Source of the DNA: Prorocentrum cordatum | Taxonomy: Eukaryota; Sar; Dinophyceae; Prorocentrales; Prorocentraceae | NCBI GenBank assembly: GCA_963575745.1 | Contig: CAUYUJ010000855.1 | Span: 1 to 64,000, forward strand | Direction of reading: 5' to 3' | Length of the DNA stretch: 64,000 nucleotides | The notes under the pieces: model-generated | Databases searched by the model: none | Told to the model about the DNA's origin: nothing | Seen by the model: the letters and a program-made list of their open reading frames with translations, nothing else | In this document: positions 19,458 to 30,758 of the stretch, piece after piece | Numbering within the stretch: the stretch's first letter is position 1 | How the letters are laid out: each line of letters opens with the position of its first letter | Made by a program: the position numbers and the translations under genes

Positions 19458-22400
19458 AAAAAATGCGGGGGACCAGCCAGGAACAACAACCGCAAGGGCT
19501 TTCCACCTCAACGGCTGGCCAGGATCATGCAGGACGGCTGGCAGGTCTTGCAGATGGACGCGGCGGACCCGAGGGCCCCTCAGCAACACGTGGAAGGAGG
19601 AGGAAGGGGAGGAGCTGGAGGAGTGGAGGGGGAAGGCGTGGTACAGGACAGCGTCGTGAACCTTAGGCGATGCTTAAGAAAACTTAAATTTTCGGCCAGA
19701 GTCTCGTTTATTCTTAATGTTTCAATGTAAATCCTAAGATTTGAATAGAATTTGGGTTTTTATGCAACTTCTGAGACTATGAATTTCTTAACCAATGATT
19801 TCTTAAGCATTTCGCAGGGTGTAGTCGCAATCGTCGTCGGCCAGCCGAATTTTCCAGCTAGGACTTCGCAGAGAACATCAACGATGGCGAGAAGTTGGCG
19901 ATGGCCCGGCGCAACGACGCAGCGACGCGCCTAGCGAACAACACCATCACAAGAGAGGACGCGCTGCTGGAGAAGGCGCAGCAGACCATGCTCACGAAAG
20001 GGAAGCTGACGATGAAGAAGAGGCCAGCAGCGGCAAGGGCATCAGCAGAAGGAGCCAACCTACCTCCTACTTCCTTAACTCCTCCTCCTCCTCCCCCTCC
20101 TCTTCCTCCTCCTCCTTCGCTGCCTCTTCCGCCTCCTCCTCCTCCTCCTCGAGCCTCGCCCTGCTTCTCCTCGTCGTTCTCCTACTCATCCTTCGCCTCC
20201 TCCTGCTTCTCCTGCTTCTCCTCCTCCTCCTCCTCCTCCTCCTCGTCCTCCTCCTCACCTCCCTCGATCGTCACCCTCGTCCACGCACCATTCCTCAATG
20301 CCAACCGTCTTCCATGTGCTATGCCCTCTCCCCCCCCCCCTTGAAAATGATCCGGCTTCTCCTGAGGGCGGGGTCAGGCCGGCAAGCTTTTCAACTGTTC
20401 CAATGTTTGAACCTAGACGAAACGGTCCTGAGCTGATGCGGTAATCCGCGTCCCTTCGCATGGAGGGGCGGGCATGTTAGATGGTTGGGCCCCGCATCTT
20501 AAACGTTGGTTTTCCCTGGGAGGTGCGAAGCGTCCGCGGGGCTCCGAGGGCCAGGCCATCGGCGAGGACGCGATCGCGGACGAGGGCCAGGACATCGGCG
20601 AGGGCGAGGACGCGATCGTATACGAGGGCCAGAACATCGACGAGGGCGAGGGCGTGATCGCGGACGAGGGCCATCACATCAGCGAGGGCGAGGACGCGAT
20701 CGTAGACGAGGGCCAGAACATCGGCGAGGACGAGGGCGTGATCATGGACGAGGGCCAGGACATCGGCGAGGGCGAGGACTCGATCGCGGACGAGGGCCAG
20801 AACATCGGCGAGGGCGACTCGGGGATCGTGGAGGGCAACTCCGAGGGCACGAACATCGGCGAGGTCGGGGGCAGGGGCAAGGGCGTCGCCATCGGCGCGG
20901 GCGGCACCGCGATGGCCAACGGCGCGACGATCGAGATCTCGGGCAAGGGCCAGGGGCAGAACACCAAGGGCCAGGGGAAGACGAACACGACGGCGCCCAA
21001 GACCCCCGACCCGAAGCAGGCCGCTGGGTCGCCCGTGCCTGAGAGGCACGCAGCGGCGCGCCCACCAGCGAGGCCGAGGCCCCCCTCGCCCGAGGGGCCA
21101 TTCACGCTGGACATGTAGGGTTTGATTCGGGCAGCCCCGTCGGGCTGGTGATCTAGACAGTTGTCTAGAAGAACGTGGGAGTTGAAAAGAGGCCAGAGGA
21201 AAAAGCTTCGCAACGAAAGGATTAGATGCCCAATTAGATGCCCCATCGCGGAAGATAGCGAATGCGATACAGTCGGGGCCTTGACCTAAGGAACCCAAAA
21301 TAAGGAACGAGGCTTTTTTTCTATACGTTAAGCTTCGACTTCCGATCGAAGACATAAGGAACACCTGAGGCGAGCTGCGAAACACTTAAGGAACGCGGAG
21401 CCCCTCCCCAACGAAAAGGGTTCCTTCTTCAAGGCCCCGACTGCAGCCACTCGGGGCGTTCGGTGCACGTTGGCAATCCAGCCGTGGCGAAGAGGAGGGC
21501 AACGTCCAGCCGTGGCGATTCGGCGCAGCTATTTCGGGAGTCGCCCAGCCGTGGCGACCAGGGGGGCAGTGGGTGCTAGCGGGCATCGGACCCCGATCAT
21601 TGAAATAATTCATTCGATGCAAGTGCGAGTCGAACGAATACAGAACACCGTGCGATAACGACTCGAATGCGAACGCAGACAACACCGATCGAACCCCGAT
21701 GCTGTCCTGAGCATTTTGGCCTCGAGTTTCTCCGCTGCCCCTCGGCAAGTTAGGGCTGACACTCGACAAGTGGGTTCAATGGCCGACGCCGAGGGCGCAG
21801 CTGCTCGGGTTGCGCGGGGATTCCTTGATAACAGACTTCGGGGGCAATCCGATGAACCAACTCCTCTCGCCCTCTCTTTCGCAGCCCTCCTCCTCGTGCT
21901 CGTCCTCGTCCTTCTCCTCCTCCTCCGCCTCCGCCTACTCCCCGACTATCCTCCTCCCCCTCTTCCTCCTTCTCCCCCTCCTCATCCTCCTTTCCATCCC
22001 CCTCCCTCCTCCTCCTCCTCCTCCTCATCCCTCACCTCCTCCTCTCTATAAGATTCAGCCTCCGTCCGCGTGCTGACCCATTGCGTCATTCTCCCACAGG
22101 TTGCGACGGTGCGCATCGTTTCGGCGGCGCCCAGGGCCCTGGCGGAGAATGACCAGCAGGACAGGCAGCATCAAATCCACGGGATAGCTTTTGGAGGATG
22201 AGGGGGGGGGGGGGGGGCTCGGTCATCTCGGATCCCGCGGGCAGCATTCTCGAGTAATGGGGTGACCAATCCCTTTAAGATGGTGACGTGGACAGCGCGC
22301 GGCCCCCGCGTGGAAGGGGGCAAGACGGAGGGTGGTGAGATAGCCGCACCACCAGTCGTTGCGATTGCCCCCCTCCCCCCACCACGCACACGCACGCACA

Positions 22401-25167
22401 GGCGCACCCACGCGCACGCGCACGCACGCGCGCGCACACGCACGCGCGCGCACGCGCACGCTCACGCACACACGCGCACACGCGCGCACGCGCACACGCG
22501 CACGCAAAAGCACACTCACGCACGCGCACGCACAGGGCACGCACAGGCACACGCGCACGCGCGCACGCACGCACGCACGCACGCACGCGCACACACACAT
22601 ACACACATACACACGCACACACACAAACACACACACACACACGCACACGCACAACGCGCGCACGCACGCACACACGCACGCACGCACGCGCGCGCACACA
22701 CGTACACACACGCACACACACACAAACACACACGCACGCGCGCGCATACACACACACACGCACACACACGCACACACGCACACACACACACAAACACACA
22801 TATACATATATAACTATATATATATATATATATATATGTGTATACAGCGTCGCCCATATGCTTGCCTCGAGGATCGCCAGAGCCACGGGTTCGGGCAGGC
22901 ATCCCAGCGTGACGCAGCTGGGCCAGACCAACCCGTCTCATTGAGCGACAGCGACGTCGAGGAGACACAGACCGTCGTCGACAAGGGCCCGATCGCAGTT
23001 CAGCCAGCCAGCCGGACTCCGACTGTAGTTGCGACCAAGCCTTGGGCACGCCCGACCCCGACACTCGACGAATTTGTTCAGTATATTTTGGAGCGCGAGC
23101 CCGCGCAACATGATGAGCAGCCCATTCGGCCGCATCGGCGGTGGCAGCTCCGCGCTCGCGGCGACGACAACATCAGCCAGCCTGCCGACCTCGACAGCAT
23201 GCCGATCTTCGCGATCGCCGCCCAGCAGGACACTCTGCCAGAGACGCAGCCACTAGGGGCCGCCGCGGAGCTTGCGACGCTGCAGCACGACGCCGTCGAC
23301 CAGCCAGGCAGCGCGACCCCGCCAACCCCAGGCGCGCAGGCGAGCCTGGGTGTCCAGGCGACGCGCGCTGGAGCCTCGCCGCAGCCCGAGCCCAACATGG
23401 ATGCTGGCGTGGCCCAGGGCAGCTCGGGCCGAGCTCAGCCAGCCGATGGTCGCTCCGAGCTCAGCCAGCCGATGGTCGACGGTGGCTCGGCTGCTGGCCA
23501 GGGCCAGCGGGCGCCGAGCGAGGCGCGCCCAGAGGTGCTCGACGGCGCAGCCGCGGACAGCCAGGGCGCCACAGTCGGCGAAGCTGGGGAGGAGGTGCCC
23601 ACGGAGCAGGAGCTGCCATACCGCCAGCCAGATATGGTGGACACCAACTCTTGTGACCACGAGCCCGAGCTGGACCCGAGCCAGCCGACGCCGCCCTCCG
23701 CAGTCGACTGCGCGACGCGCATCGGCAGCTTCGAGCAGGGGCCCAGAGGTTACATTCGAAAGATATGCGCTCTCCGCACCTGCCCTGACTTCCTCATCTT
23801 CTGGTCACCTCAATCTCCCGCATCATCCCCTCATCGGGGGTGCCGGGGGGGAACACAGGAGGAGGAGGAGGAGGAAGAGGAGGAGGAGGAGGGGGAGGAG
23901 GAGGAGGAGGAGGAGGGAGGAGGGAGGAGGAGGAGGGGGAGGAGGAGGAGCTCTTCCATCGCCTCAGGAGATGGTGGCGCTCTTCAAGCAGAAGTTCAAG
24001 GGGCAGGAGCTGCCGACCACCGTGGGGGGTGCCCAGCAGGATGAGGAGGGCGTCGACGACGACGCGTTGGAGGCGCGTGCGAAGGCTGGGTTCGACTTCG
24101 CGGCTCGGGGCGCCCTGGGAAGTAGATTCACGCGCTGGCTGAAGGCAAATGGACAGTGGGATGGGTTTGGCAGGCTCGCGAGAGATGCCAAGGCCAAGCG
24201 CAGGCGCGAGTGGGCCGAGGAGCAGCACAGCGAGGCCATCAAGAAGCGGTCCAAAGTGACGCAGGACTCCGAGTCCGACATCAAGATTGGACGGATGATG
24301 AACCTGGACCAGCTCATCGCAGCTGAGGGCGGGCACCACAGCGCCACCGCAATTGCGGGTGCCCATGAGATAGCCAAGTCCGCCCTGGAGCGTGGCGCGG
24401 GGTGGGTCGCCATCGACCCCTACGGCAAGAGGATGAAGTTCCGCCGCATCTCCGAGGAGACGCGCCAGGAGTCCAGCGAGATCTGGCGGACGACGTCGGA
24501 GCAGACGGCGCGCCCTGCGCAGTCATCGGCTGGCCCTTCGACAATGTCGCCAGACTTGGCAGCGGCGCGGGAGCGGGCCATCGCCCACTTCAACCAGCCC
24601 ACGGCATTCGGCAACTTCCCGCCTGCAGTCCACGCCAACATTGCAGCCGTCGCCCCGTTGCAGCCCAAGGCGCAGCCAAGCGCCGCGCCAGCGGCTGCTG
24701 CCGCGAGCAGCGCAGCTGCGCTGCCAGCAGGGCCCGCAGTCGACACCACGCCGACCACCAGGGCGTTGCAGCTGGCCAAGGACACGCCCCCGAAGCCGAC
24801 GGCGAAGACCAATGCTGGCGTGGCTGGCGTGGCTGGAGCGGCTGACGGAGGCGCAGCTGCTGGCGCGCGTGCCCGCCGCGCGGGCAAGCCAGGTGCAGCG
24901 GCAGCAGCCCCCTCTTCCACGCCGAGGGGCGGCAAGGTCAAGGCAGGGGGCTCCCTCGAGAAGAGGGCGATCGAGACGGGCTCGCTCTACGCGAAGGCCA
25001 CCATGCAAGCGAGGCGAGCAGTCTTGCTCGCTGATGTTGCTTCTCCTTAGTTATCGTTTATCTCCTCCTCCTCCTCCTCCTCCTCCTCCCCCCCATCATC
25101 ATCATCGTCAGCATCATCAGCATCACCATCACAATCATCATCAGCATCATCATCATCCCCCATCATC

Positions 25168-25198
<31 letters not shown>

Positions 25199-25898
25199 TC
25201 AGCACCATCATCAACATCATCATCATCAACATCATCATCATCCCCATCACCATCACCATCATCATGATCATCATCATCATCAGCATCATCATCATCATCA
25301 TTACCACCATCCTTATCCTCATCCTCGTCCTCGTCCTCCTCACCTGTCTTCGCCTCCTCCTCCTCCTCCTCCTACTCCTACTTCTCCCCCTTCATCAGCC
25401 CATCCCCTTCTCCTGCTTCGTGCTCGTCCTGCTCCTCCTCCCTTCCTCATATGTGTTGACGTTGGTCATGCTCGAAGTTCTTTCCTCCGCCTCCTCCTCC
25501 TCCTTCTCCACCTCCTCCTCCTCCTTCTCCTCCTCCTCCTCCTTCTGCTGCTCCTCTTCCTCCTCCTTCTCCCCCTTCTCCTCTTCCCCGATCCCCCCCG
25601 CCGCCCGAGGGCCCTCGTCTCGGAGATCAGCCGCGGCGACAGCGGTTTGGATAGCGCAAAGTTCGGGAAGCCTCTGGAGTCTTGCCTGGAAGCCGCGGAG
25701 ACGGCCGCTCTTTCTTGCTCCAACGTGCACGGTCTGCTGATGCACGGGGCCGCCGAGCTCAAGGGGCAGAGGGGCGAGGCCGAGATGTCGATGGCTTTCG
25801 GCGCGATCGCCGCCCAGAGGCCCAAGATCGACGAGCTCCTGGAAAAGTGTAGGAAATTGCGAGCATTTTTGGATATGACAGAGAAATGCCAGGCCTGA
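18651..25898 (+). CDS. Multi-exon gene of a lineage-specific family, with microsatellite-filled introns
   Basis: I read seven to eight coding islands in sense order: about 18651-18869, 18960-19165, 19475-19640, 19862-20062, probably 20520-21118, 22860-23755, 23960-25013 and 25610-25898. Two junctions are clear: intron 18870-18959 (GC...AG) and intron 25014-25609 (GC...AG), each joining two frames into uninterrupted protein. Recognisable stretches include AIVMQFQGAP, KTDWGKSNLKK, DFAENINDGEKLAM, a Ser/Asp/Pro-rich linker, GWVAIDPYGKRMKFRRI and a C-terminal helical exon ending KCQA-TGA. I associate this set with an abundant dinoflagellate family of unknown function; that is memory, not a search. 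The frame changes inside the third island (about 19580), so an unseen intron or an indel is likely. Whether the acidic-repeat exon belongs to it is uncertain. Confidence 0.5.
19180..19453. repeat. GAG/GGA-rich and (AG)n microsatellite in an intron
   Basis: Purine-rich trinucleotide sequence (19180-19320) followed by a pure AG run (19370-19453). It lies between two coding islands of the gene that starts at 18651. Confidence 0.85.
19641..19861 (+). other. Probable intron, lower GC
   Basis: An A/T-richer stretch between coding islands, ending in CAGCTAG followed by GAC, a plausible AG acceptor for the exon that starts near 19862. Confidence 0.4.
20068..20260. repeat. (TCC)n-rich intronic microsatellite
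   Basis: Imperfect CCT/TCC trinucleotides, pyrimidine-rich on the + strand, downstream of the exon encoding KKRPAAA. Confidence 0.85.
20520..21118 (+). CDS. Acidic 14-residue-repeat protein segment (probable exon)
   Basis: An open frame (first ATG 20474) with about seven copies of a 14-residue unit of the form IGEGEDAIADEGQD, then a Gly-rich stretch with IGAGGTAMANGATI and a Pro/Ala-rich tail ending at TAG 21116. An upstream GGGAG before GTGCGAAG could be an acceptor, making this an exon of the surrounding gene. Isoleucine recurs every seven residues, compatible with a regular solenoid or an extended acidic repeat. The minus strand also stays open here, purely as a consequence of the 42-bp repeat. 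I do not recognise the function. Confidence 0.45.
20555..20830 (+). repeat. 42-bp coding minisatellite
   Basis: Tandem units of 42 bases (for example GAGGGCCAGGACATCGGCG followed by the GAGGACGCGATC half). About 6.5 copies, divergent at third positions, keeping the reading frame. Confidence 0.85.
21119..21884. other. Probable intron or spacer, no supported gene
   Basis: Mixed-composition sequence with a short repeated phrase (CAGCCGTGGCGA at about 21479, 21509 and 21548). No coding motif seen on either strand. Confidence 0.4.
21885..22055. repeat. (TCC)n/(TC)n pyrimidine microsatellite
   Basis: Imperfect CTCCTC repeats on the + strand within the presumed large intron. Confidence 0.85.
22380..22845. 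repeat. CA/CG microsatellite followed by (TA)n
   Basis: GCACGCAC and CACACA alternation from 22380 to about 22800, then TATATA to about 22840. Same type as the array at 1180-1612. It abuts the exon that begins near 22860, so it fills the 3' end of the preceding intron. Confidence 0.95.
23858..23955. repeat. (GGA)n microsatellite in an intron
   Basis: GGAGGA repeats between the exon ending near GGGCCCAGAG (about 23750) and the exon starting at CTCAG/GAGATGG (about 23965). The junction has a shared G, so either GT or GG can be taken as the donor. Confidence 0.85.
25060..25609. repeat. (TCA)n and (TCC)n microsatellites in intron 25014-25609
   Basis: ATC/TCA trinucleotides (about 25095-25310), then TCC/TTC repeats to the AG acceptor at 25608-25609. 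Nearly the whole intron is simple repeat. Confidence 0.9.
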
Positions 25899-26529
25899 GC
25901 AGAGCAGCGTGTCAAGTCGATATGGGGAGGGATTGGCCCATCATGACATATAGGGGGGATAGGGGAGAAAATGGGGGGGATAAGGCACGGGGGGAAAATG
26001 CGAGGAGATGAGAAGAGGTAGGGCACGGGATACTGACACGAACATTGCACGAGTGGCCGATCTGCAGTTTTTTTTTTGCGCACTGTGTAGTTACTCTATT
26101 GTCTTATGTGCGATCGATCTCTTGCACGCGTTTCGTTCCAGCTGCAGGCTGCCAGGGGGGGGTGGCAAAGAAGCAACAGCTTTTGAAAGGGGAAACTCAT
26201 GCATCGAGTCCGATGCGCTCCCTGCATTTCTGTTTCGACCTGGGCTGGGTCACGCTGATTGCCTTAATTTGAATCCTAGATCGACCTGGGTTCCGAGCTC
26301 AGGCGAACGATGTTCGGGCAAGTATCTCTCCTGGCAATTTCCTCTCTGTCGCGACGGCAGCGCTCGAGTGGAAGATTCGGCGCGCGCAGCTTGCAACTCT
26401 AAGTTTAAGGCCTGGAAAGCTCGGTTGTTTTTCAGTGAGAGACCGCTTTCGCGGCTGATATGGGCAATTTACGGCCTCTGCCTAGTTGGCATGCCTCGGA
26501 GGAGAGGCGGTGAGTGCTCGCGAACGGGG
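25899..26529. other. Downstream spacer without a supported gene
   Basis: Mixed composition; short open frames only. No motif, RNA gene or clear terminator seen. Confidence 0.4.
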
Positions 26530-26672
26530 GCGGTGAATATCCGGTGAAAATCCAGTGAATATCCAATGATTTTGCGGTGAATTTCAGAATGCATATTGTT
26601 TTAAACACAAGCAGGGTGGTGAATATCCGGTGAAATTCCGGTGAATATCCGGTGAATGCGCGGCGAATTTGG
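26530..26672 (+). repeat. 12-bp interspersed repeat GAATATCCGGTG
   Basis: At least seven perfect or near-perfect copies of GTGAATATCCGGTGAA-type units in two clusters (26530-26585 and 26617-26672), with variants AATCCAGTG, ATTCCGGTG and AATTTGGC. Confidence 0.85.
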
Positions 26673-27590
26673 CATGCGCTTTCGGGGTGACAAAATGCAG
26701 CAGCAAGCCCCTCCCCACCCTAAATCACAGCCCTCCGAGCTGCACCCTCTCCAATCTAACCCCTGCCCCAAACCCAGTGTGCCAGGCTTGCTCGCTTGGT
26801 TTTGGCTCGTTCCCGTGATCATTTTCCTCCTCTCGGACCTATCATTATGCCTCGCTCGTCAATCATGCTAGCCCTCTGCCTCTGACGTCCGAATCCCCCA
26901 GCACATCCTGGATCAAGGTCAGAGCGATGCTCGGCGATTGACTGGATATTGAATCCAATTTAGAATGACCTCTCGTGGATGGGATCTGGACCCGCTCTCG
27001 GCTCGTCGGTGGGAGAACGCGACGTTGAGAGAGAACCTGCGCGAGGACATAGAATCACAGGAGGATCACTGTCGATTGCTTGGGCAAGAACTTCTCACAC
27101 TGCACTCGGCGAAAGCAATCTGCTCTATTGCTTACCTTGCTGTGAAAGCAGGGGCGAAGGGGATGGGCATCGCTCGGCCCTCGAAGGGCCCAACCTCGTC
27201 GACAGGCAATTTCCAGAAACACTTGGACCGTGTCCCCCCCATCTCCAGCAACGTTAAACTACGACAAGTTGCCCTTCCAATGGTCATCAGGGGCAAGCGG
27301 GAGGACAATGGGCAAGAAACTCTGCGTACATAAAATTATCTCGTCGAAGCGCCTGGCTCGGCTCGAAAAGATATGGAAGCGACGGCGACTGAGAGGTCGC
27401 CCTGGGGGAGGAGTGGTCGAGCGAGGGGGGGGAACGCAGTTATGCTGTACCAAAAAGGAGAAAAAGGTCCTGATGGCGCCAGTGCACGAATGTATGGCGT
27501 AGAGGGCAGACCGAAAACACATGGCCCCCCATTGTCCCCCATCACCTCTCAGAGCCCCCATTCCGTTCCCTCCTGGCTTCTCGCCATGCC
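26673..27590 (+). other. Possible 5' exon of the transposase-like gene
   Basis: The frame at 26965-27333 contains an ordered helical-looking segment (ENLREDIESQEDHCRLLGQELL, about 27010-27090, then an Ala-rich helix) that fits the N-terminal part of the family encoded just downstream. No splice junction could be fixed. The remainder shows nothing recognisable. Confidence 0.3.
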
Positions 27591-29651
27591 CATTATCCGT
27601 TTACTTCCTTCGCCGCCCCTCCGCGCCCATCAAGAGCGTTTTCGGTCTGCCATCGCGAGGCTAGTGAGCTCGAGCTCGATGGATTAGACGAAGGCCATAT
27701 CATCCGCACTGCCAGGGCTGCTGTCTGGCAAAAGGCATTTGACGACCACCGCCATCGACATATTCCAGGGGATGCGAGGCCAGTGTTTCCCATCGCACTT
27801 TACTGCGATGGGGTGAGGTACACAAGAGCCACGCAAGTAGGCAAACAAGACAGCTTGATACATTTCACTGCATATAATCTCGCGTCTGGAAAACGGCATG
27901 CAATATGTTGTATATCAAAAAGGGAACAATGCAAATGCGGCTGCAAGGGGTGGTGCACTATGTTCCCCATTATGCAATTTCTCAGATGGTGTTTGGAAGC
28001 AGGGATTCGGGAAATACGACCAAACAAACGTTGGGGCGGATCCGAATATGCTCCAGGAGACCCGTTCGCATCGCTTCCAGAGCGTCTCCCAGCGCGATTT
28101 GTTCCAATAGAAATCATGGGGGATTGGATGGAACACTGCAGCACGTTCGGACTTCAGAGCTGGCAGTCCTTTAACAAGCCATGCATTTGGCGCGCGCGTC
28201 AGAAGCCCAACCTATACTATGCATCTGATGAAATCACCCGCCCGAACACAAGAGGGGAGGGGGGGGGGCAGGGCAGCTTGGGGAGGGATAAGATGCGTCC
28301 AATATGTTTGGTACCCCATCTCCCCTGCTCCTCCTCTCTCCTCCTTCTCGCTGCTCGCCCCGCCCTCGTCCGACGCGCCGCCTCCCCCCTGCCCCGCTCA
28401 ACGAAAAGCAAAGGTGGGCGGGGCGACAGCGAGGGGCAGAACTGAAGACGGGGGGCGCGCGGAAAACCGAGAGGGGGATGGTGAAGGGGAGGGGGGCGGG
28501 GGGGTGATGTGGAGAAGGGGCGTGGATGGCGCGCCCGTGGTGGCACCTACGTGGGCCAAGCGGTTATGATATGGCAAGAGTCTCAGTTGCAGGGCACGCT
28601 TGGGGGAATGCTGTTGCATATGATGTTGATTGTGCACAGTGCGAAATAGAGGCGTTGATTTTTGACGACACCGTCCGTTTGAAGATACTAGGAGAGGGCG
28701 GGCTTCATTGGGACAAGCGAGCCGACGCCAGACTGCGGGAGGGCATGATATTGGCAACCGATGTGCCGTCGCTGCACCCACGGGCCCACGACAGGCTCGA
28801 TCCCAGCGCAGAGCTTCCTGACATCGCTCGTTTCATTGACGCGCCAGTGCCATTTTCAGTTGTTTTCTGGAGGGACAGGCGCGATCATTTACACAGGAGG
28901 TTAAATGGTTGTTTAAAGAGAAACCCAATATGCTGCCCGTCCACGGGCCTCGAGCCCCAAGAACACCTCATGATCGACACGTTGCACTGCCTCCATTTGG
29001 GTGTCATTCAGTCATTCATTGCGCAGGTGATCTGGCTACTCATAGGCAGCAATGTTTGGGGTGTTGCGGGGCCGATGCAGGTTAGGATAGATCAGTGCTG
29101 CAAGTTGGTGTACAATGATATGGTGGGGTGGTATCAGCGACAAGGTATCAAGGTGTGCGATCGGCTGGCCGTGCCAACGCAAACCATGTTAGGCAGCCAA
29201 GAGAGGCAAACGTTCAAAGCGAAAGCAGCAGAAACTGGAACCCTATTGCCCTGGGCACGGGAGGTTCAGCGGCCAAGTGAGGCAGGGTGACGTGTTTCTC
29301 GCGGCGGGGAAGACTTTATGTGAGTACATGTGCATCATGAAAACAGCTCCCAGGATCGTCCCGAGGCTGCAATGCCGACAACTAGTCGAATTCATTCTCA
29401 GGTACGTCAATCTACTCAGATTGGCCAATGCAAAAGTGATTCCTAAAATCCACCAAGCAGTACACATGACATTAAAGATACCAGTTTCTGGGAATCCTAG
29501 ATACCATTCGTGCTTTCTGGACGAATCTTTAAATCATATCATTAAGTGCATTGCCCAGGCTGCTCATAGGAGACGCTGGGACAAGGCGATTTTTGCACGC
29601 CTTCGCATTCTCCCGTACGTGGAGAACAATTCGTCATTTGCGTTCTCTTGA
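27591..29651 (+). pseudogene. Transposase-like protein of a dinoflagellate-abundant family, frameshifted
   Basis: Three coding blocks. Block 1 (about 27600-28180) contains ELDGLDEGHIIRTA, PIALYCDGVRYT, CKCGCKGWCTMFPIM and EIMGDWMEHC. Block 2 (about 28560-29260) contains CAQCEI, AELPDIARF, LMIDTLHCLHLGV and SMLGS-type TMLGSQERQTFKAKAAETG. Block 3 (about 29260-29651) contains GDVFLAAGKTLCEYM, PKIHQAVHMTL and GNPRYHSCFLDESLN. From memory these match one protein family that occurs in very many copies in dinoflagellates and looks transposon-derived; catalytic residues are not established. Blocks 1 and 2 are separated by a low-complexity stretch that is probably an intron. Blocks 2 and 3 abut with a +1 shift near 29260-29290, so this copy is probably broken. 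Confidence 0.6.
28240..28540. repeat. Low-complexity G/C-rich stretch (probable intron)
   Basis: G-runs and CTCCTC runs between two coding blocks of the transposase-like gene. No gene of its own. Confidence 0.5.
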
Positions 29652-30682
29652 TATCCTTGTCAAGGGCATTGGCAATGCCTGTGATGGGATGGGGCCTGCG
29701 GGGAGGATGACGATGAGGAGGAGATTGATGAGGAGTAGCACGATGCAACGACGACAGCGACGAAGGCCAGTGGAAGGAGGAGGAGCAGGAGGAGAAAGAC
29801 CACTGCGACTCAGGCGCAGTGGCACGCTGCTAGCACTTGAGCACGCAGCCGAGTGAATCACATACTCGTGTCACGAAGGGCACACTCCTCATCTGAAACG
29901 CTATCCTCATCCTCTTCTTCCCTAATTACCACTCAATTCGCCCTCTTCCTTCTCCTGCTCATTCTTCCCCTTCCTGCCGCCAAATCAGATCTCTCTGGGC
30001 ATCGGATGTGCGACTCGCCTCTGCATGGGGCGTCGGACTTGGCCGCTGCCCAGTAGCTGGCCGCGGAAGCAGCCCGACAGCCCCGCGAGGGGGCTAGAGG
30101 AGCTCAGTCCAACTTCAATGTGCCACCTCTGCTACCCTCATTTTTTCTACCCAACTGTGCACTCCCTCCCCCCTCCCCTCTATCCTCCTTCGCTCCTCCC
30201 TATGCCATTCCTCTGCGCTCCGTCTCTTCCGGTTTCTCGGAGCGCACCTCGGGAGAGGGCGCGCTGAGGGCAGAGCTCCCAAAGGAGACCCAGCCAGGGC
30301 CACGACGGAGCCCCAGCAGACCCAGAAACGTAAATGACACCGCTGCGGCATAATACCCTAAAGAGCCCATGCGCGGGGTACGGGAGGGGGGGGCGACGAT
30401 GGGAATGAACGATGGGATTCAGGGGCGCCCAGCCGAGTACCTAGGCAATAATGTCTAAACAATCGCGTCTAAGCAATAGTGTTTGAGTAAGTCACGCAAT
30501 AGTGTCTAAGCGAATTGGGAACTGGAAACGCACGCAACATAGTGTCTAAGCAATTCGAAGTACAACCCTTGCATCCCACATGCGTTTGTCACCGATTGAA
30601 CCCCCAGCCGACGGTTTCGGACCAGCCTCAGTGAAGGTTCAAGCTGAGACTTCATTCGTCCCCGTACCATGCCAGGGCACAG
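29652..30682. other. Intergenic or intronic spacer
   Basis: Begins with an Asp/Glu/Arg-rich tail region, then TTCTCC-type pyrimidine stretches (29890-29975, 30125-30230) and, at 30440-30560, several near-copies of CTAAGCAATAGTGT. No supported gene. Confidence 0.4.
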
Positions 30683-30702
30683 TATATATATATATATATA
30701 TA
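30683..30702. repeat. (TA)n microsatellite
   Basis: A run of about ten TA units just upstream of the methyltransferase coding sequence. Confidence 0.85.
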
Positions 30703-30758
30703 AAGAAACACGCAGTGTTTCAGTGATTGCTGATACATGGTTGGAGGCGGCGCAACCC

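Noticed and set aside
20840-20940. Trimeric-autotransporter-head-like segment (IGAGGTAMANGA)
   Set aside because: The short similarity is explained by Gly/Ala/Ile composition; there is no extended repeat or membrane anchor.
20477-21385. Minus-strand Leu/Ala/Val-rich repeat protein
   Set aside because: Complement of the 42-bp coding minisatellite; the + frame has better composition and a natural end.
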